From NCBI RefSeq assembly GCF_958979055.1, contig NC_084886.1, positions 2,437,001 through 2,501,000 on the forward strand: 64,000 nucleotides of DNA. Reading direction: 5' to 3'. Made by a program: the position numbers and the translations under genes. The notes beneath the pieces were generated by a model. It was not told where the DNA came from. It saw only the letters and a list, made by a program, of their open reading frames with translations, and searched no databases. This stretch comes from Alnus glutinosa (taxonomy: Eukaryota > Streptophyta > Magnoliopsida > Fagales > Betulaceae). Below, one piece after another: positions 47,756 to 59,700 of this stretch. Numbering within the stretch: position 1 is the stretch's first letter; each line of letters opens with the position of its first letter.

Positions 47756-48613
47756 ACAGAGATACAGAGAGATTGACGAACTTTCATTTGCTTGTCCTTT
47801 TGAAAACAAAAAGAAGAAAGAGCCGGTTGTGGCTGAGGCTGAACTCAGCTAGAGTGGTGAGAGTGGAGTTGGCTGTCGGAGGAGATGCCGGTGTATAAGG
47901 GTTTTGCTATGAGAGAGTGGCATGTGGGAGAAAAGGTTTTTTTTTTTTTGGTCGATATCTAGTTTAGGCTTAAAGATCATATGTTTTCCTCACTATTCTA
48001 TTTAGTATTTTTAGGCAACATGTTAGTATTTTATTGGAGGCTATAAAAATAGTGGTCCTGTTTGAAATTCACCTCTCCCTCCTCTTCTCTTATTTTCACT
48101 TCTCCTAAAAAAACATCAACTTTAAAACATTATTATTATGAGCAATGATGTCTCTTTTTACTAAAAAAAATCAAATTTTAATGCAAAAAGTCCTTTGATG
48201 TGACTTAATACAAAAGTCTACCGTCCCCCAACAATCATTTCCTTATTATTATTATTTTTTTATATCACATCAACATTTTTTTATTACTATTTAAATAAAA
48301 AAAAAAAACCTATTATAATGTATTTTTTTTTTTTAATTTTTTCATATAAATTATTTTAACTTTATATCATATCAATCATATTTTATAATCATTCAAAATA
48401 AAATTTCTCCCCTAATATAAGAGAAAGAAAAATTTCAGTCAGGGCCGGTGTTTTGCAGCCGGCCCGGATCGCCGAGTTTCGCAAATATCATTGCCTTTGT
48501 TAATTAAGGGTAATACTTGAGTGTACAAAATTTTCGGAAAACATCCAGAAATTTTGCTACTCCGTAGCGGTGCTCGTTAATTAAAGCTTTGGCTGATATC
48601 TTAAAAACGTGGT
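47756..48613. other. intergenic before KCR copy B
   Basis: T-rich spacer with A/T runs (47938-47950, 48301-48336). No gene seen. Confidence 0.4.
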
Positions 48614-48795
48614 CACGTGAGGGGTACAAAAGCGGTTGGGCGGAAACAGATCCTCTTTATTTCATTTGCCGACCAGTAAGTATTATATGCTAGGCCCCAT
48701 TGACATAGACATAATTTGCTAATTTTGTCCACGTAATATGCTGGGCCCCTTCCATCATTGTTGCGTTGTAAGCAGGTTGGAAACTTATTCACGTG
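48614..48795 (+). promoter_or_regulatory. KCR copy B promoter: G-boxes and conserved block, no TATA
   Basis: CACGTG occurs at 48614-48619 and 48790-48795; the second sits in TTATTCACGTG, matching TATTCACGTG of copy C. TTTGTCCACGTAATATGCTGG at 48724 matches copy A. The segment that holds the TATA box in A and C (about 29 bp between the C-rich tract and CAATTTAG) is missing, so transcription would be TATA-less. Confidence 0.6.
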
Positions 48796-48887
48796 GTACT
48801 GATCGGAACGACTTTCAAGGCAGTCATTCAAAATTTCAAAATCACTCCCCCAATTTAGAAACAGCTAGCTAGCCCCAGTATTTGTCA

Positions 48888-49581
48888 ATGGAGTTGCAAG
48901 ATTTGATCCTGATAGCAGCAACTTCTTTAGGCTTACTCTCTCTGTGTAAAGCCTTCATCAATTTTCTCAGATGGGTGTGGGTTATGTTCTTTCGGCCCCC
49001 GAAGAATCTCAAGGAGTATGGTTCATGGGCTGTGATAACTGGCTCCACCGATGGAATTGGGAAAGCCCTTGCATTCGAATTGGGATCAAAGGGTCTTAAC
49101 TTGGTCTTAGTTGGTCGCAGCCCTTCAAAACTCGAAGCTACATCGAAGGAGATACACGAAAAGTACGGCGGAAAAGTAGAAACAAAAAGTATTGTTATAG
49201 ACTTCGCCAAATCCAGCGGAGAGGAGATATGTAAGATGATAGAGGGAGGAATAAGAGGGTTAGATGTTGGGATTTTGATCAATAACGCAGGGGTGGCATA
49301 CCCTTACGTAATGTATTTTCATGAGGTTGAGTTGGAGGTGATGGAGAGCCATGTGAAGGTGAACATAGATGCAGCGACTTGGGCGACTAGGTCTGTGCTT
49401 CCGGGTATGCTGAAGAAGAAGAAAGGAGCAATACTCAACATTGGCTCCGGTTCCTCCTTGTCCTCTTACCCTTTAGGCGCCGTTTATGCTGCAACTAAAG
49501 CGTAAGTTTAATTTCCTCCTACATTAATATCTTGTATGTAATTTTCTTTCTTTTCTTTCGATCTTCTTAATTTTTCGCTGA

Positions 49582-49621
<40 letters not shown>

Positions 49622-49629
49622 CTCTGATA

Positions 49630-49668
<39 letters not shown>

Positions 49669-51024
49669 TCAAACAATAGACTTTATCTTATAAATTTGCA
49701 TAAAATAGTATAAAAAATGTTTGATGTATTATAAATTTTTTACAAATTGATAATATTAATCCACTTGAGTACTACGGGACAATATTATTAATTAGTTTTC
49801 AAATCTTACTGTAACACAGCTAGAAGTCAAATATCATTATATGAAAATTTATTATTAAAAGATGAATTACAGTCTTACAGATAGTAGGAAGGAGTGAAAA
49901 AATCACTTGCTTTAATATTATCAAAATTCAAATCTCATATCACACGTTTGCCCTCAGAAAAGGAGAAAACAAAAGAGAAGTATGAGAAAATAGAACCAGA
50001 AACTATTTTCTTTTCAGAAATGCTATACTTTTTAATATATTTTTTTTTTTTAAAGTTGGTTTTTAATTGAGATATTTTTTAGAAAGCAGTAGATTTTATG
50101 AGATAGTGACATGTCCCTCTTGAAAACCAACTTTTTAATTCGCTTTTATTCTGCACATGCATTATTATGTACATGGCTCGATGGATCACTTTCAACCTTG
50201 TGTTTTTGAAGCATTCATGCATGAATGGTCTCGATCTTATTCTCTAGCTATTTCTCTTCCTTACGAATCAAGAATGAACTAATGGGAAAGACCCTGGCCT
50301 CTTGTTACCCTTCCCTTGGTGGCTTTTGGAAAAAAAAAACCTCTCTTTCTCACTGCTCACGCACAACGTACAGCAGCGTCTTTTATTTAATTTCTCCCTG
50401 GCCTCACGTCTCTCTCTTGGCCTTAAAAGAACCGAACAACCTCTTTTATGAGAGTTGAAAGTTGGTTGCAATTCATGTGGGAGTTGAGGGTTTGTCGGCA
50501 AGATGATTAATTCAAAACCAATTTGGGAAAAGAAACAATATTTGAGCTCCACGTGTACGTGTTGATTCCTCGCTCAATGTAAATATCGTAAGATATAATT
50601 GATCTTAATTAATAGTGTTCTTAATTTACGTTGTCATGACAGGTATCTTGCAATGTTCTCAAGAAGCATCGGTTTGGAATACAGGCAACACGGAATAGAT
50701 ATTCAGTGCCAGGTTCTTTCTTCTTTTCCTTTTATATTTTTAGCGGCAATGTTTTTCTCCCTTTTTTTTTTTTTTTTTTTTTGCGTAAAATGATTTCTGA
50801 AATATGATTTTGACATTTTACGGTGTTTAGTAAGGGCAAAAATAATGGTTAACAAAAATCATTTTCAGTTTGACGGTGTTTGGTAAGGGCAAAAATAAGG
50901 ATTTTGCGACAGTCCCCAGACTTTGATTTTTCTTTTGGTAATTGTTTCATGCGAGCTAAACACCGAAAAATATTTTCAAGAAAATCGTTTTTTCTGAAAA
51001 TGATTTCGAATAGAGCATAAATTG

Positions 51025-51071
<47 letters not shown>

Positions 51072-51386
51072 GACGTGCTTGGATATGTATTTAGTTTAAT
51101 GGTGTCAACTTGTGGCATATATATGCAGATTCCACTATTTGTGGCAACAAAGATGATAAGAGGTTTGAAGGCGTCTCCTATGTTGGTTCCATCACCGGAG
51201 ACGTATAGCAAAGCAAGCATACGATGGATCGGTTATGAGCATATCTGCATACCATACTGGACCCATTCTGTGCAGTGGTTTATAATGCATGGATTGCCAG
51301 ATGCATTACTGGATTGGTGCACTCTCGACTACTATCTCAAAGTGCGTCAGAGAAGATTGAAGAAGATGATGAGGGTGAAGCAGTGA
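48888..51386 (+). CDS. KCR2-like: very-long-chain 3-oxoacyl-CoA reductase-like, copy B
   Basis: Three exons, 48888-49501, 50643-50712 and 51129-51386, give 313 codons plus stop. Residues match copy A almost throughout: TGSTDGIG loop, Gly76-Arg77 for NADPH, NNAG (132-135), Asn159, Ser187, Tyr200 and Lys204. The N-terminal anchor and the LINNAG, GVAYPYVMYFHEVE stretch fit plant KCR proteins of the ER elongase complex. The tail is basic (RRLKKMMRVKQ), reminiscent of the lysine-rich ER-retrieval ends of KCR1. Intron 1 has grown to 1,141 bp (115-117 bp in A and C), with an insertion between about 49515 and 50583 that includes a TA run and a T-run. Intron 2 (416 bp) carries a MITE. The coding part is intact; large introns and the TATA-less promoter may alter expression. 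Confidence 0.9.
49585..49665. repeat. (TA)n and T-run in copy B intron 1
   Basis: A TA run at 49585-49619 and a run of about 27 T near 49639-49665, in the part of the intron that copies A and C lack. Confidence 0.85.
50784..51013. mobile_element. hAT-like MITE in copy B intron 2
   Basis: The left arm AAAATGATTTCTGAAA..CGGTGTTTAGTAAGGGC pairs with the right arm GCTAAACACCG..TTTTCTGAAAATGATTTCG. The CGGTGTTTGG(T) and GAAAATGATTT words are typical of an abundant plant MITE type. An internal direct repeat of about 53 bp (CGGTGTTT(A/G)GTAAGGGCAA) is present at about 50821 and 50874. Confidence 0.65.
51030..51069. repeat. (TA)n microsatellite in copy B intron 2
   Basis: About twenty TA units directly after the MITE. 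Confidence 0.9.
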
Positions 51387-52379
51387 AAACTTTTATTTTT
51401 ATTTTTTGTCTCACTGTGCTCGTTGTTCGTACTTCTTCAAGGTTTCTCTGCAACCAAGCTAAGTTGTTTGTTTTATTTTATATTCCGCTTCACATGCTCA
51501 ATTCTCGAGGATCTCAACTGGTTCAAACCAGCTTTGCATGATGCCATCCACGATGTGTCAAACATGCTCCAGTTGTTTCCTTGCATAGCTCCACAGCCTG
51601 AAAAGCTGTCAATGCTTAAGTTACCACAAAAGCAAGCATAATATTCTTTGTGATACTTCGTGATGCTACAAACCAACCTTTGGCAACAACATACGTGCCT
51701 CCGGCCCTGTTTCCACTACTATATTAATAAAGCAAAATATATGTATTAATTTATCTTTGAAATGGGCTCATGAAGTAATTAAAAGAATGGCTTTGACTCT
51801 TTCAACTACGATCCTCATTCACAAAAAGAAAAGATAGCCAAATAGAAAAATAAAGATAAAGTGGAATAAAGAGAAAGAGCTACAAAAGATTTTACGTGCT
51901 TCAGTTTATGATTATTTATATCTACTGGATAATGTCCAAAGGGTTACATTATGCTCTTATTTCTCTTGATAAAAATTATACAAATAAATGATTTATTTAT
52001 AGTTGAATGAGGCCTGGAATACAATAATTACATAAATAATAAGTAATTTATGAGAATTAGAAGAGTTACATAATCAATATGTAACAGATGAAAATTATGA
52101 GAATAAATAATAATATTAAAGACCAAGAAATAAAAATGACATTTGACAATTAATAAATTTTATTTATTAAATAGATAGGACTAATAATTATGTTCTAGGT
52201 GATAATACTTGCATTATAGAAATAAAATAAATCGAAGATAAAATAATAAAGTTAGAATAATAATGTGTCATAATGTAATTAATAATTAATTATATTGATG
52301 AAATATGGTTAGATTAAATTTAGGGTTAAATATTAATTGTCAAAAGATAGGATCTTTAAATTAGTGGGGTCTTGCAATG
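51387..52379. other. 3' flank of copy B and AT-rich spacer
   Basis: A short plus-strand frame at 51423-51641 ends FKPALHDAIHDVSNMLQLF.. PEKLSMLKLPQKQA. It looks more protein-like than chance but I recognise no family; it could be an orphan exon. The rest (51800-52379) is very AT-rich with no gene. Confidence 0.3.
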
Positions 52380-54603
52380 ATTCATAAAAGCCGGGGGCTT
52401 TAAAAATAAAAAGGGGATTCCCCTTATCATGTGTCAGCACACGGTTAGCTAAGTAGAGATAACATTATCTCCACCCAATCATCTACATGGTGACATGTGT
52501 CACCCACTCCCTCATTATTTTCTTTTTCTTCTTTTTCTTTCTTTTCCTGTCTTTTCTTTTTCTCTCTCTCTCTCTCTCTCTCTTTCCCCTCACGCACGTT
52601 CTTTTCTTTTTCTTCTTCATTTTCCTTTTCTTTCTTCTTTCTTCCCCTCTTCTCCTCCATTCCGCATGCTGCCCTCCTCTTCCCCATTTTCTCTCTTCCT
52701 CTCTTCTCCCCGCACGCCCAATAAGAAGAAAAACATAGAGAGATCGTGAGAGAGAAAGTGACCCAGTCCGTAAGAGTGATGCAGTCCGAGAATTAGAAGG
52801 GGATTTTGGTGATTTCTGGCCACTGGTGGATGAGGAGCAAATCCTGTATTTTTAAGGTAAAAATCGTGTTCCCCTTTAGCTCTTAGATATGGATTTTGAA
52901 ATAGATTTCTTGTTCCTTAGATTTGGGTTTCAAAATGGATTTCACTTCTATCCCTTTGGTTTTTCTACAAACCGTATGGGTTCTTGGGGGTTTGAACTAG
53001 ATGTAATCCTAGGATTTCTAAAGTTATGAATTTTGGTATATAAGTTTATGGGTTTTGATTGAATTTGGTTTAGGAAGAAATTTAGGGTTTCTAGGTGATT
53101 TTTGGGGTGTTGGCCGAATTGTGCAAGTCTCTTGGAGTTTTATTTTTGTGGTTTTAACTTATGTTTAATACTCTGTAATGGTTTGATTTCGGGGTGGGAT
53201 CATGGTTGATAAATGAGATGGTTGATGGTTTCCTTGTGATGGCCGAGTTGTGCTATTTTTGGGATTTTGGTTTTGTTGATGCAAGCCAATGTATAGTACT
53301 CTAAAATGGATTATTAGATTTTAGTTGAAGTGGAAAAGTAATGTTTTGATAGAAATTTAAATCTGGTTTATGTTTGTAGGTTAGGGATAATTGTGTTAAT
53401 TCATGATTAATGCTCCATTATTGATTGTAGAATGTTTGGTTGGATTGAGTTCAGTTTTGGAAAGGAATTCATTAGATGAATGATGGAATTTTGGCGGTTT
53501 GATGTGGAAGAAAATCTTGACATATTTGATGATGTATTTTAGGGCTCAGTTTGTTGATTGATATTTTGAGTTTTAGAGAATGTATGAGCTAATTTTGAGG
53601 AGTGTTTTAATTGAAATCAAATCTGGTTTTTGGGGTTGGTAACTTGATGATGTTGGTTAGTGTTTGATTGTTAAGGATCGAGTTTAATGATGTAATTGAT
53701 TTATTGGTGTTTTGGGTTAATGTGGTAACTTTTAATTTCTGTGGCCGAATGGTGGTGTTAATTACATGCGTGTTTGGTTGGTTGAAGTTGTAATTGATTG
53801 TGTGAGTTAAATTGGGGGTATTTTTGATAGTTATAAATTATGGTTGGTTTGGATGGTTGTATGGCATAGTATGAGTTGTGGTGGAATTTGGATGTATAGG
53901 TGATGGTTGGGTTTTGAATTAGTTGATGATGATGAATTGGTACCATGGTTGTTAGGTTGAGCTCCTTATTATGGTTGAGAGGGTATACTAATTATGAAGT
54001 TGAATTAAGTTATGATTGTTGATGATTGTTGTGATGATATTTTGGTATTATGATTGTGGAGGATTGGTGTTATGATATTTTGGTTGAAGATATGAGATTA
54101 TTCTCACTTGAGAGAGAAGTTGGTATTGATGAGAATGTCTGAATTTGTTGAATCGATTAAAGTTGGATTCCTCATTTTAGTGTTATAGGTATGGTGATTA
54201 TGAGATGGTATTAGGTTGAGGTTATAAGTAATATGGTTCTAATCTTGGCGGTAATTGAGGAATGAGTCAAAGTGACTAAGTATAGAGCTTTATATGGGTA
54301 ACAAGTGAAGATAGCTAAAATAAATTATAGAACCCATCTATGCCCATAGGTTTAGTAAAGAGTATAGTATAATCCTTAGCTTTGATGTTTATGTATATGT
54401 CTCAAGCTTTAATAAATAAATATATTGCAATACGTGATTATAACCTAATCTAATAATTAATATGTTAAGCAAGATTTAGGTTCTATAATCTAAATTACCT
54501 AGATGGTTAGTAGCTAATAAAAGATAAAAGTATTGAATATAATAACAATGGTGTTTAAGGTTAATAAACGAAATAACGTTACAAACCTAAAGTCTAAGGT
54601 TTA

Positions 54604-54765
54604 TACCGATGAGACAACAATTTAATTAGATTGTCAAAGAGTTATAGATTACCCAAATGACCATAAGTTAATAAGTATAAGTTATACCGATGAGACAACA
54701 ATTTAATTAGAATGTCAGAGAGTTATAGATTACCCAAATGACCATAAATTAATAAGTATAAGTTA
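54604..54765. repeat. 81-bp tandem duplication
   Basis: Two copies of TACCGATGAGACAACAATTT through GAGTTATAGATTACCCAAAT to AATAAGTATAAGTTA, with three or so differences. Confidence 0.85.
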
Positions 54766-55555
54766 GTAAGCTTATAGGAACACATAAATATTATATGAAT
54801 CCACTATGTGGCGACATAGTAACTAATCCACTTATACATGCACACATGATATTTATGTGTTATCAGATTTGGTTAAGCGTTGTATGTGTATATATATAAA
54901 TGTATATATATGCATATGCATGTAAATAGGTTAAATAAATATTGTTAACTTGGTAAAGAAATAACAAGCCAATAATGGATTAATAATAATAATGTGCTGT
55001 AATAATAATAAATAGGCGAACAAAATAGTAGACATGTCTTAAAGATAATAAGCGCCAAGTGTTAACCTATAAACAATGTTAACCTAATAATAGTTTAGGA
55101 TACTTAGACTTAGAAGCGGGTAATGCGACGTGTGAGTACGCGGGTAGTCTATGTGTCAAAGAGTGTAGAGTTCAATAGTATAGCTTAACGATACCAATGT
55201 CTGCAGGATAGTGTCCGGATTGGAGACTTCAATGGGTTCTCCAATGTAGAGTTCGAGTTGGAGTCCAATGCAGCCAATGTGAGTATTCTACTCACTGAGA
55301 AAATATATTTTTATGTATTTTATAGAAATGCAAATGATATATGATTTTCTTACTGAACCAACGATTTGTTAACATGTATGTTTTGGATGTTTTAAGTAGT
55401 TTCAATTATGTTGAAATATCAATGATGTTACGGAATGATGCATGAATGAAAGGTTTTGAATTGATTTGAAGTATCTGAAAGTGTGTTGCAGTTGGGATTT
55501 AATTATGCAGAGAAGAATGATGAAATTTCATGTTGATTGGTTCATGGTATTTGAA

Positions 55556-55703
55556 GAAAGCATGATTTGCAAAGAATAGGAATATAGAGTCAGAAAGCAT
55601 GATTTGCAAAGAATAGGAATATAGAGTCAGAAAGCATGATTTGCAAAGAATATGAATATAGAGTTAGAAAGCATGATTTGCAAAAAATAGGAGTATAGAG
55701 TTT
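55556..55703. repeat. 37-bp tandem repeat, four copies
   Basis: Units start at 55556, 55593, 55630 and 55667, each GAAAGCATGATTTGCAAA(G/A) then AATA(G/T)GA(A/G)TATAGAGT. Later copies are slightly diverged. Confidence 0.9.
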
Positions 55704-55737
55704 GAATTGTAAAGCATAAAGCATGAACACATAATAA

Positions 55738-55848
55738 TGGAAGAGAGCGTAAGGCTCATAATAACGAAGAGAGCGTAAGGCTCATAATAATGGAAGAGAG
55801 CGTAAGGCTCATAATAACAAAGAGAGCGTAAGGCTCACAATGAATAAG
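55738..55848. repeat. 26-27-bp tandem repeat, four copies
   Basis: AGAGAGCGTAAGGCTCA recurs near 55742, 55768, 55795 and 55821 with alternating ATAATGGA and ATAACGA/ATAACAA spacers, so the unit may really be a 53-bp dimer. Confidence 0.85.
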
Positions 55849-56867
55849 AAGATTATCATGAGCATGCATAGCATTGTTTAAATTGTGTGATGTTTTCATG
55901 ATAAGTATATTGTAGTTTTGCTAGACGTATTAGTATGCATAAGAGTCTTGATAGAAAAAGAACTTATGTATATTGGTATCGGATGGTTGTATGATTTAAA
56001 TGCCATTATTTTCTATAACGAATTTTCTACGTATAATCTTAGCTGCTTAGTATGTTTAAATGGTTTCTAATAATCGGCGTTTGCTATATCGGCTATGGGG
56101 TTTTTCAAACAAAAGTTTATAGAATTGGTGGCTGTTATAACGTAAGCATGACTAAAAATAAAAAGTTGGTTCTTTGCGAAAACTCAGTGAATAGTATACC
56201 TCTGAGGTCTTAGTGTAATTATTTACGCTAAGATGGTGGGCTCATAATTCCACCTGTATGGATGCGGCAACCCCCGCAACCGTACAGACGTTTATACTTT
56301 GGCTGCAGGTACTCTGGTCGTAAGGGAGAGTGTTGTAGATGTGCACTTGGGATAATATGACCGAAGCTCGCCGCGACGGTCGTAATGGTTGGACCACAGT
56401 TGTCCACTATTTTATAGGTTTGTTTATGGCTGTGACGCTTTGGTCACTTGTTATTGTATAAGCCATTCCTGTTGTTTAAATATTATGTTAATAAGACTTA
56501 AACATATAGATGTTAAATGGCTCTGTATCGTAAATAATTTGTAATAGATGTATAAGCTATGCTTTTCGCTATTCAGGTTTATGTTTCCGCTGCACAGTTA
56601 GTTAGATGTTATACTCTGATTTACCAGGTGTATATATTATGGGATATATACCATATGTTGGCGTTGCGACACATCGTTGCGCCACTGTGAGGACTTGTTT
56701 ATGTTTGTGTAAAAAAAAAAAAAAAAAAAAAAAAACAGGTCGTCACATCTCCTTTCAAACTCAAGGTGAAAGAATTTGAAAGCTTGAGTATGATTTTTTT
56801 TTTTTCTTTCTTTCTTTTTGCTGGAGATGACAATGATCAACGATAGTTGACGGTGATCATTGGAGGC

Positions 56868-58050
56868 GGCCAAGGCTTCATCTTTCTTTGTATACCCTTG
56901 ATCAATTTCCTCAGAAATTGCAATTAAGGATTATATTATGGCTCATCATGGATGGATATTGCATGCCAAAGCCCTGGCGCTCGAGTTGCCCATACAAAAT
57001 TTCTTAACAAAACTTGAAGCCACGCATAATAGAATACATGAAATTAAGATATGCTGGCCGGCCAATTGTTGAAACTAGAAATGTTGTACGTACGTCATCG
57101 ACATTGCAAAATTTAGCGGAGAGGAAATAGTTAATTTAAAGATGATAGCTTCTTTTGTTTTACCCATGGTTAGATTTTTATCTCCTAATTTTTAGGGTTA
57201 TGGAGTGGTTGTCCTCTTTGGTTTGTAGAACCAGTAGAAAGTGCTTTTGCTTTGTGTTTTGGTTGTGTTTTGGTTGTGTTTTTTCTAGCGAGAATAGCAA
57301 GCAAGAGAAGATCGTTTGGGGAGAGATTTTCTGGCCGTGCTTCATTGTCTTCTTCGCTTCTTTTGATAGATCTGTGCCCATTCGTCGGGCTTTTTGGGGC
57401 ACATGCCTCTTAGTGGAGTTCGTCGTCGCTCTCCGGTCCTACCACCTTTAGCTACGGTCATGTGGGTCTCCAGTCGTCGGCGCGTGACCTGGACGCGCCA
57501 AGGTTCTCCTTCTTTGTTTCTGCGCGTATGGGTCACGAGTTTCTTTTCTTGGTCTTGGCCGGTGGTGGGGATGGTTTCCAGCGATTGGCTGTCACTGGAT
57601 GGTGTTTGTGTACGACGCGTGCTGTTCACGCGCCGGCACAAGTGAGGATTTTCAGACGACGACTTGTTTGATGTTTCTGTTGTGTATTTGTTTATTGTAG
57701 TGCTCCTTGTATTGTTTTTATCTTATTTAAGTCTGTCTACGGGTTTTTAGATATTACTAGTCGGTTTTATGGCTTGTTTTGCCCGAATCGGCCTTCTCAT
57801 CTTTAGGAATGGTGCTTAAATATAGAAAATGACTCAAATACCTAATCTTGTAATATTTGTTTATTTGTAGGCAGTACCTAAGTCAAATTTTTTAGCTTAG
57901 TGGGTAGCGTGCATTTGTACTTCTACTCACTGTAATGTGCCCTTGAGCCTGTTGGTTATTAATGCAAGGAGTCCTGAGCTTAATGTTTTTTTTAAAAAAA
58001 TAAAAAAATTAAAGATGATAGCTAGGTGAAGGAATGAATAGAAGGTTTGT
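56868..58050 (+). pseudogene. KCR-like exon 1 relic (interrupted)
   Basis: Scattered but ordered matches to exon 1 of copies A-C: CTTCAT..CAATTTCCTCAG (about 56876), GCCAAAGCCCTGGCGCTCGAG for the ..GKALAFEL part (about 56967), AAAACTTGAAGCCAC..ATACATGAAA for KLEAT..IHE (about 57010), and GCAAAATTTAGCGGAGAGGA then AAGATGATAG for AKSSGEE..MIE (about 57105). It is heavily decayed with many indels and has no open frame. A retroposon with a target duplication interrupts it at 57151-58008; the relic seems to resume with GGTGAAGGAATGAATAGAAGG. It shows that the array once had at least four copies. Confidence 0.7.
57151..58008 (+). mobile_element. non-LTR retroposon insertion with 15-bp target duplication
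   Basis: The insert is flanked by TTAAAGATGATAGCT at 57136-57150 and 58009-58023. The right end is a poly(A)-like tail (AAAAAAATAAAAAAA) after GTCCTGAGCTTAATG. The inside is GC-richer than its surroundings, with no long protein of known family. The tail and variable-length duplication indicate LINE-machinery retroposition; the source could be a truncated LINE or a SINE-like chimera. Confidence 0.8.
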
Positions 58051-59290
58051 GAAATTCGCCCAACAATTCCTAGCTAATAACACCTAGAGGGGAGTGAATA
58101 GGAGTTTTTCCCATTAAACTCAATTAATTAAAAATTGAAATAACACAATCACCAAAATTAACAAAATTAAAAAATAAATCAAGCACACCAATTTTGGTGA
58201 TGAAGTTGAAATCTTTTGAAAAATGACTCCGAAAAAACCTATCCATTGTAGAAAATTAAAATTACAATTAGTTTATACATACTTGCAAAACATTCATAGT
58301 AAAAACTTAACTTGTACCCAACAAATTAATTAAACGATCCATTTGCATTCTATTTATTCTCCTCTACAACCCAAAATTCTGGTGGCTTGAAGGATTAAGA
58401 TCACTTGTGTGGGTTAAAGAAACTGTATAGAGGTAATGAATTGAAAGCATAAGGATGCAACTTAGCTCACAAAATATTGGCCTCAAGGTCTATAAAAAAG
58501 CATGCAATCTAGTGTTTATATAGATCGTGAAAAAAGACTGTTTCGATGCAACTAAAACACTAAAAATGCAATTTCTTAAATTGTTGTTCAAAAGAGTAAA
58601 TCAGCTCTATCGAGCACTGCTAGGGTTTCACGAATTTCTTCTAGCAGTGTTCAGACGTGTGTAGTCCAACCAAATGTCTCGGCTTAACTGTGATCTTCCA
58701 GTCATTTGAATTAAAGTCCACCCGAACTTCCTGGAAGTCATCTTGAGCTTTAATTGTTCAGACGAGCTCCAACCAACTCTTTGATGTAGGAGGATCAGCG
58801 TCTTCCTTAATCATTATTTACTTAGTCGTCAGACTGAGTCTTCCCTAATCATTATTTTCTCTCTTGTTGGTTTATTTCTTGTCTTCAATTCTTAATTTTT
58901 ACTATTACTATACGCTGTTAGAATAATCTTAATTTTGTTCGGCGTCACTCTTTCGACTGATCCATTCCAGAACTCCTCTTTGGTTAAATAATATATATAT
59001 GCTCGTTCAGACATACTCAAATCAAGTCTTCCAACCAATTAAATGTACGTTTCAAGAAGTCTTCCTTTTATGTATATGTTCTGAAGTAGCTTGATCGTTC
59101 GGACCATATGTGAATGGCCATTGCAATCAAGTGTCTCGGCAATTGAGAACTTGACTTCTTGTAATATGCTCGTTAATTTGGATGCCCAACAACCGAGAAT
59201 ACTATGCTTCTCGATTGTTCAACATTAACCACACACTTTGAATTCTAGCCTCTATTAAGTACAAAACGTACTTTGCCTAACTATTAAAAA
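58051..59290. repeat. unclassified repeat with GTTCAGACG words
   Basis: Begins near AACACCTAGAGGGGAGTGAATAGG, a phrase common at one end of a widespread plant repeat. It holds GTTCAGACG, CGTCAGACTGAG and GTTCGGACC words at 58640-59110. Similar in plan to 45460-46560, which has GTCCGGACG words. No coding frame. Confidence 0.45.
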
Positions 59291-59687
59291 TACGGGTTAA
59301 ATTCTCTATTGGTACTTGAGTTTTAAGCTTTTTTAAATTTAGTACTTGAGTTTTCATTTGTTTCATAAGTAGACCTAAGTTTAAGGGTAAAAACTACTTT
59401 GGCACTTCTGTTACATTTTCCGTCCAAATATTAACAATCTGCCACGTGTTTACCGCTGTGGCTCCGGCCACTCCCATTTTGGCCAAGGGGGTGGCTCATT
59501 TCTTTTCTTCTTCTTCTTCTTCTTCTTCTTCTTCTTTTTTTTTTTTTTTTTTTTCTACTATTTTATTCTAAAGAAGCGCAAAACTGTGTTTTTTGAGAAG
59601 CTTGAAAATGAAGTTTTTTTTTTCTTCTTAAAATGCTCTTTCAAACTTTTCCTATATACAAAAACTCTATTTTCCAACACAATTTCA
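59291..59687. other. spacer with (CTT)n microsatellite
   Basis: Contains a TTC run at about 59503-59534 followed by T22, and a CCACGTG (59444). No gene seen. Confidence 0.45.
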
Positions 59688-59700
59688 AACCGAGTGTAGG

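Larger units (their letters stand above)
52380..56745 (+). mobile_element. long non-coding block, possibly a solo long LTR (gypsy-like fossil)
   Basis: About 4.3 kb without coding frames. It starts with a promoter-like part (CATAAAAGCCGGGGG at about 52384, ACATGTGTCACCC, then a CT-rich leader). It goes on with T/G-rich intron-like sequence, then several tandem repeats, and ends in an A-run followed by CAGGTCGTCACA at 56711-56746. That plan recalls the multi-kilobase LTRs of Tekay/Del-type chromoviruses. No internal coding part was recognised, so it would be a solitary LTR or derivative; both ends are uncertain. Confidence 0.35.

Noticed and set aside
52445-52749. Open frames in three phases with Ser/Phe or Lys/Glu repeats
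   Set aside because: They are caused by a CT-rich leader-like tract; low complexity.
55556-55848. CRISPR-like regular repeats
   Set aside because: Units are contiguous tandem repeats without unique spacers, in a plant nuclear context.
57342-57671. Overlapping open frames on both strands in the poly(A)-tailed insert
   Set aside because: They arise from GC-rich sequence without stops. No domain is recognised and both strands are open at once.
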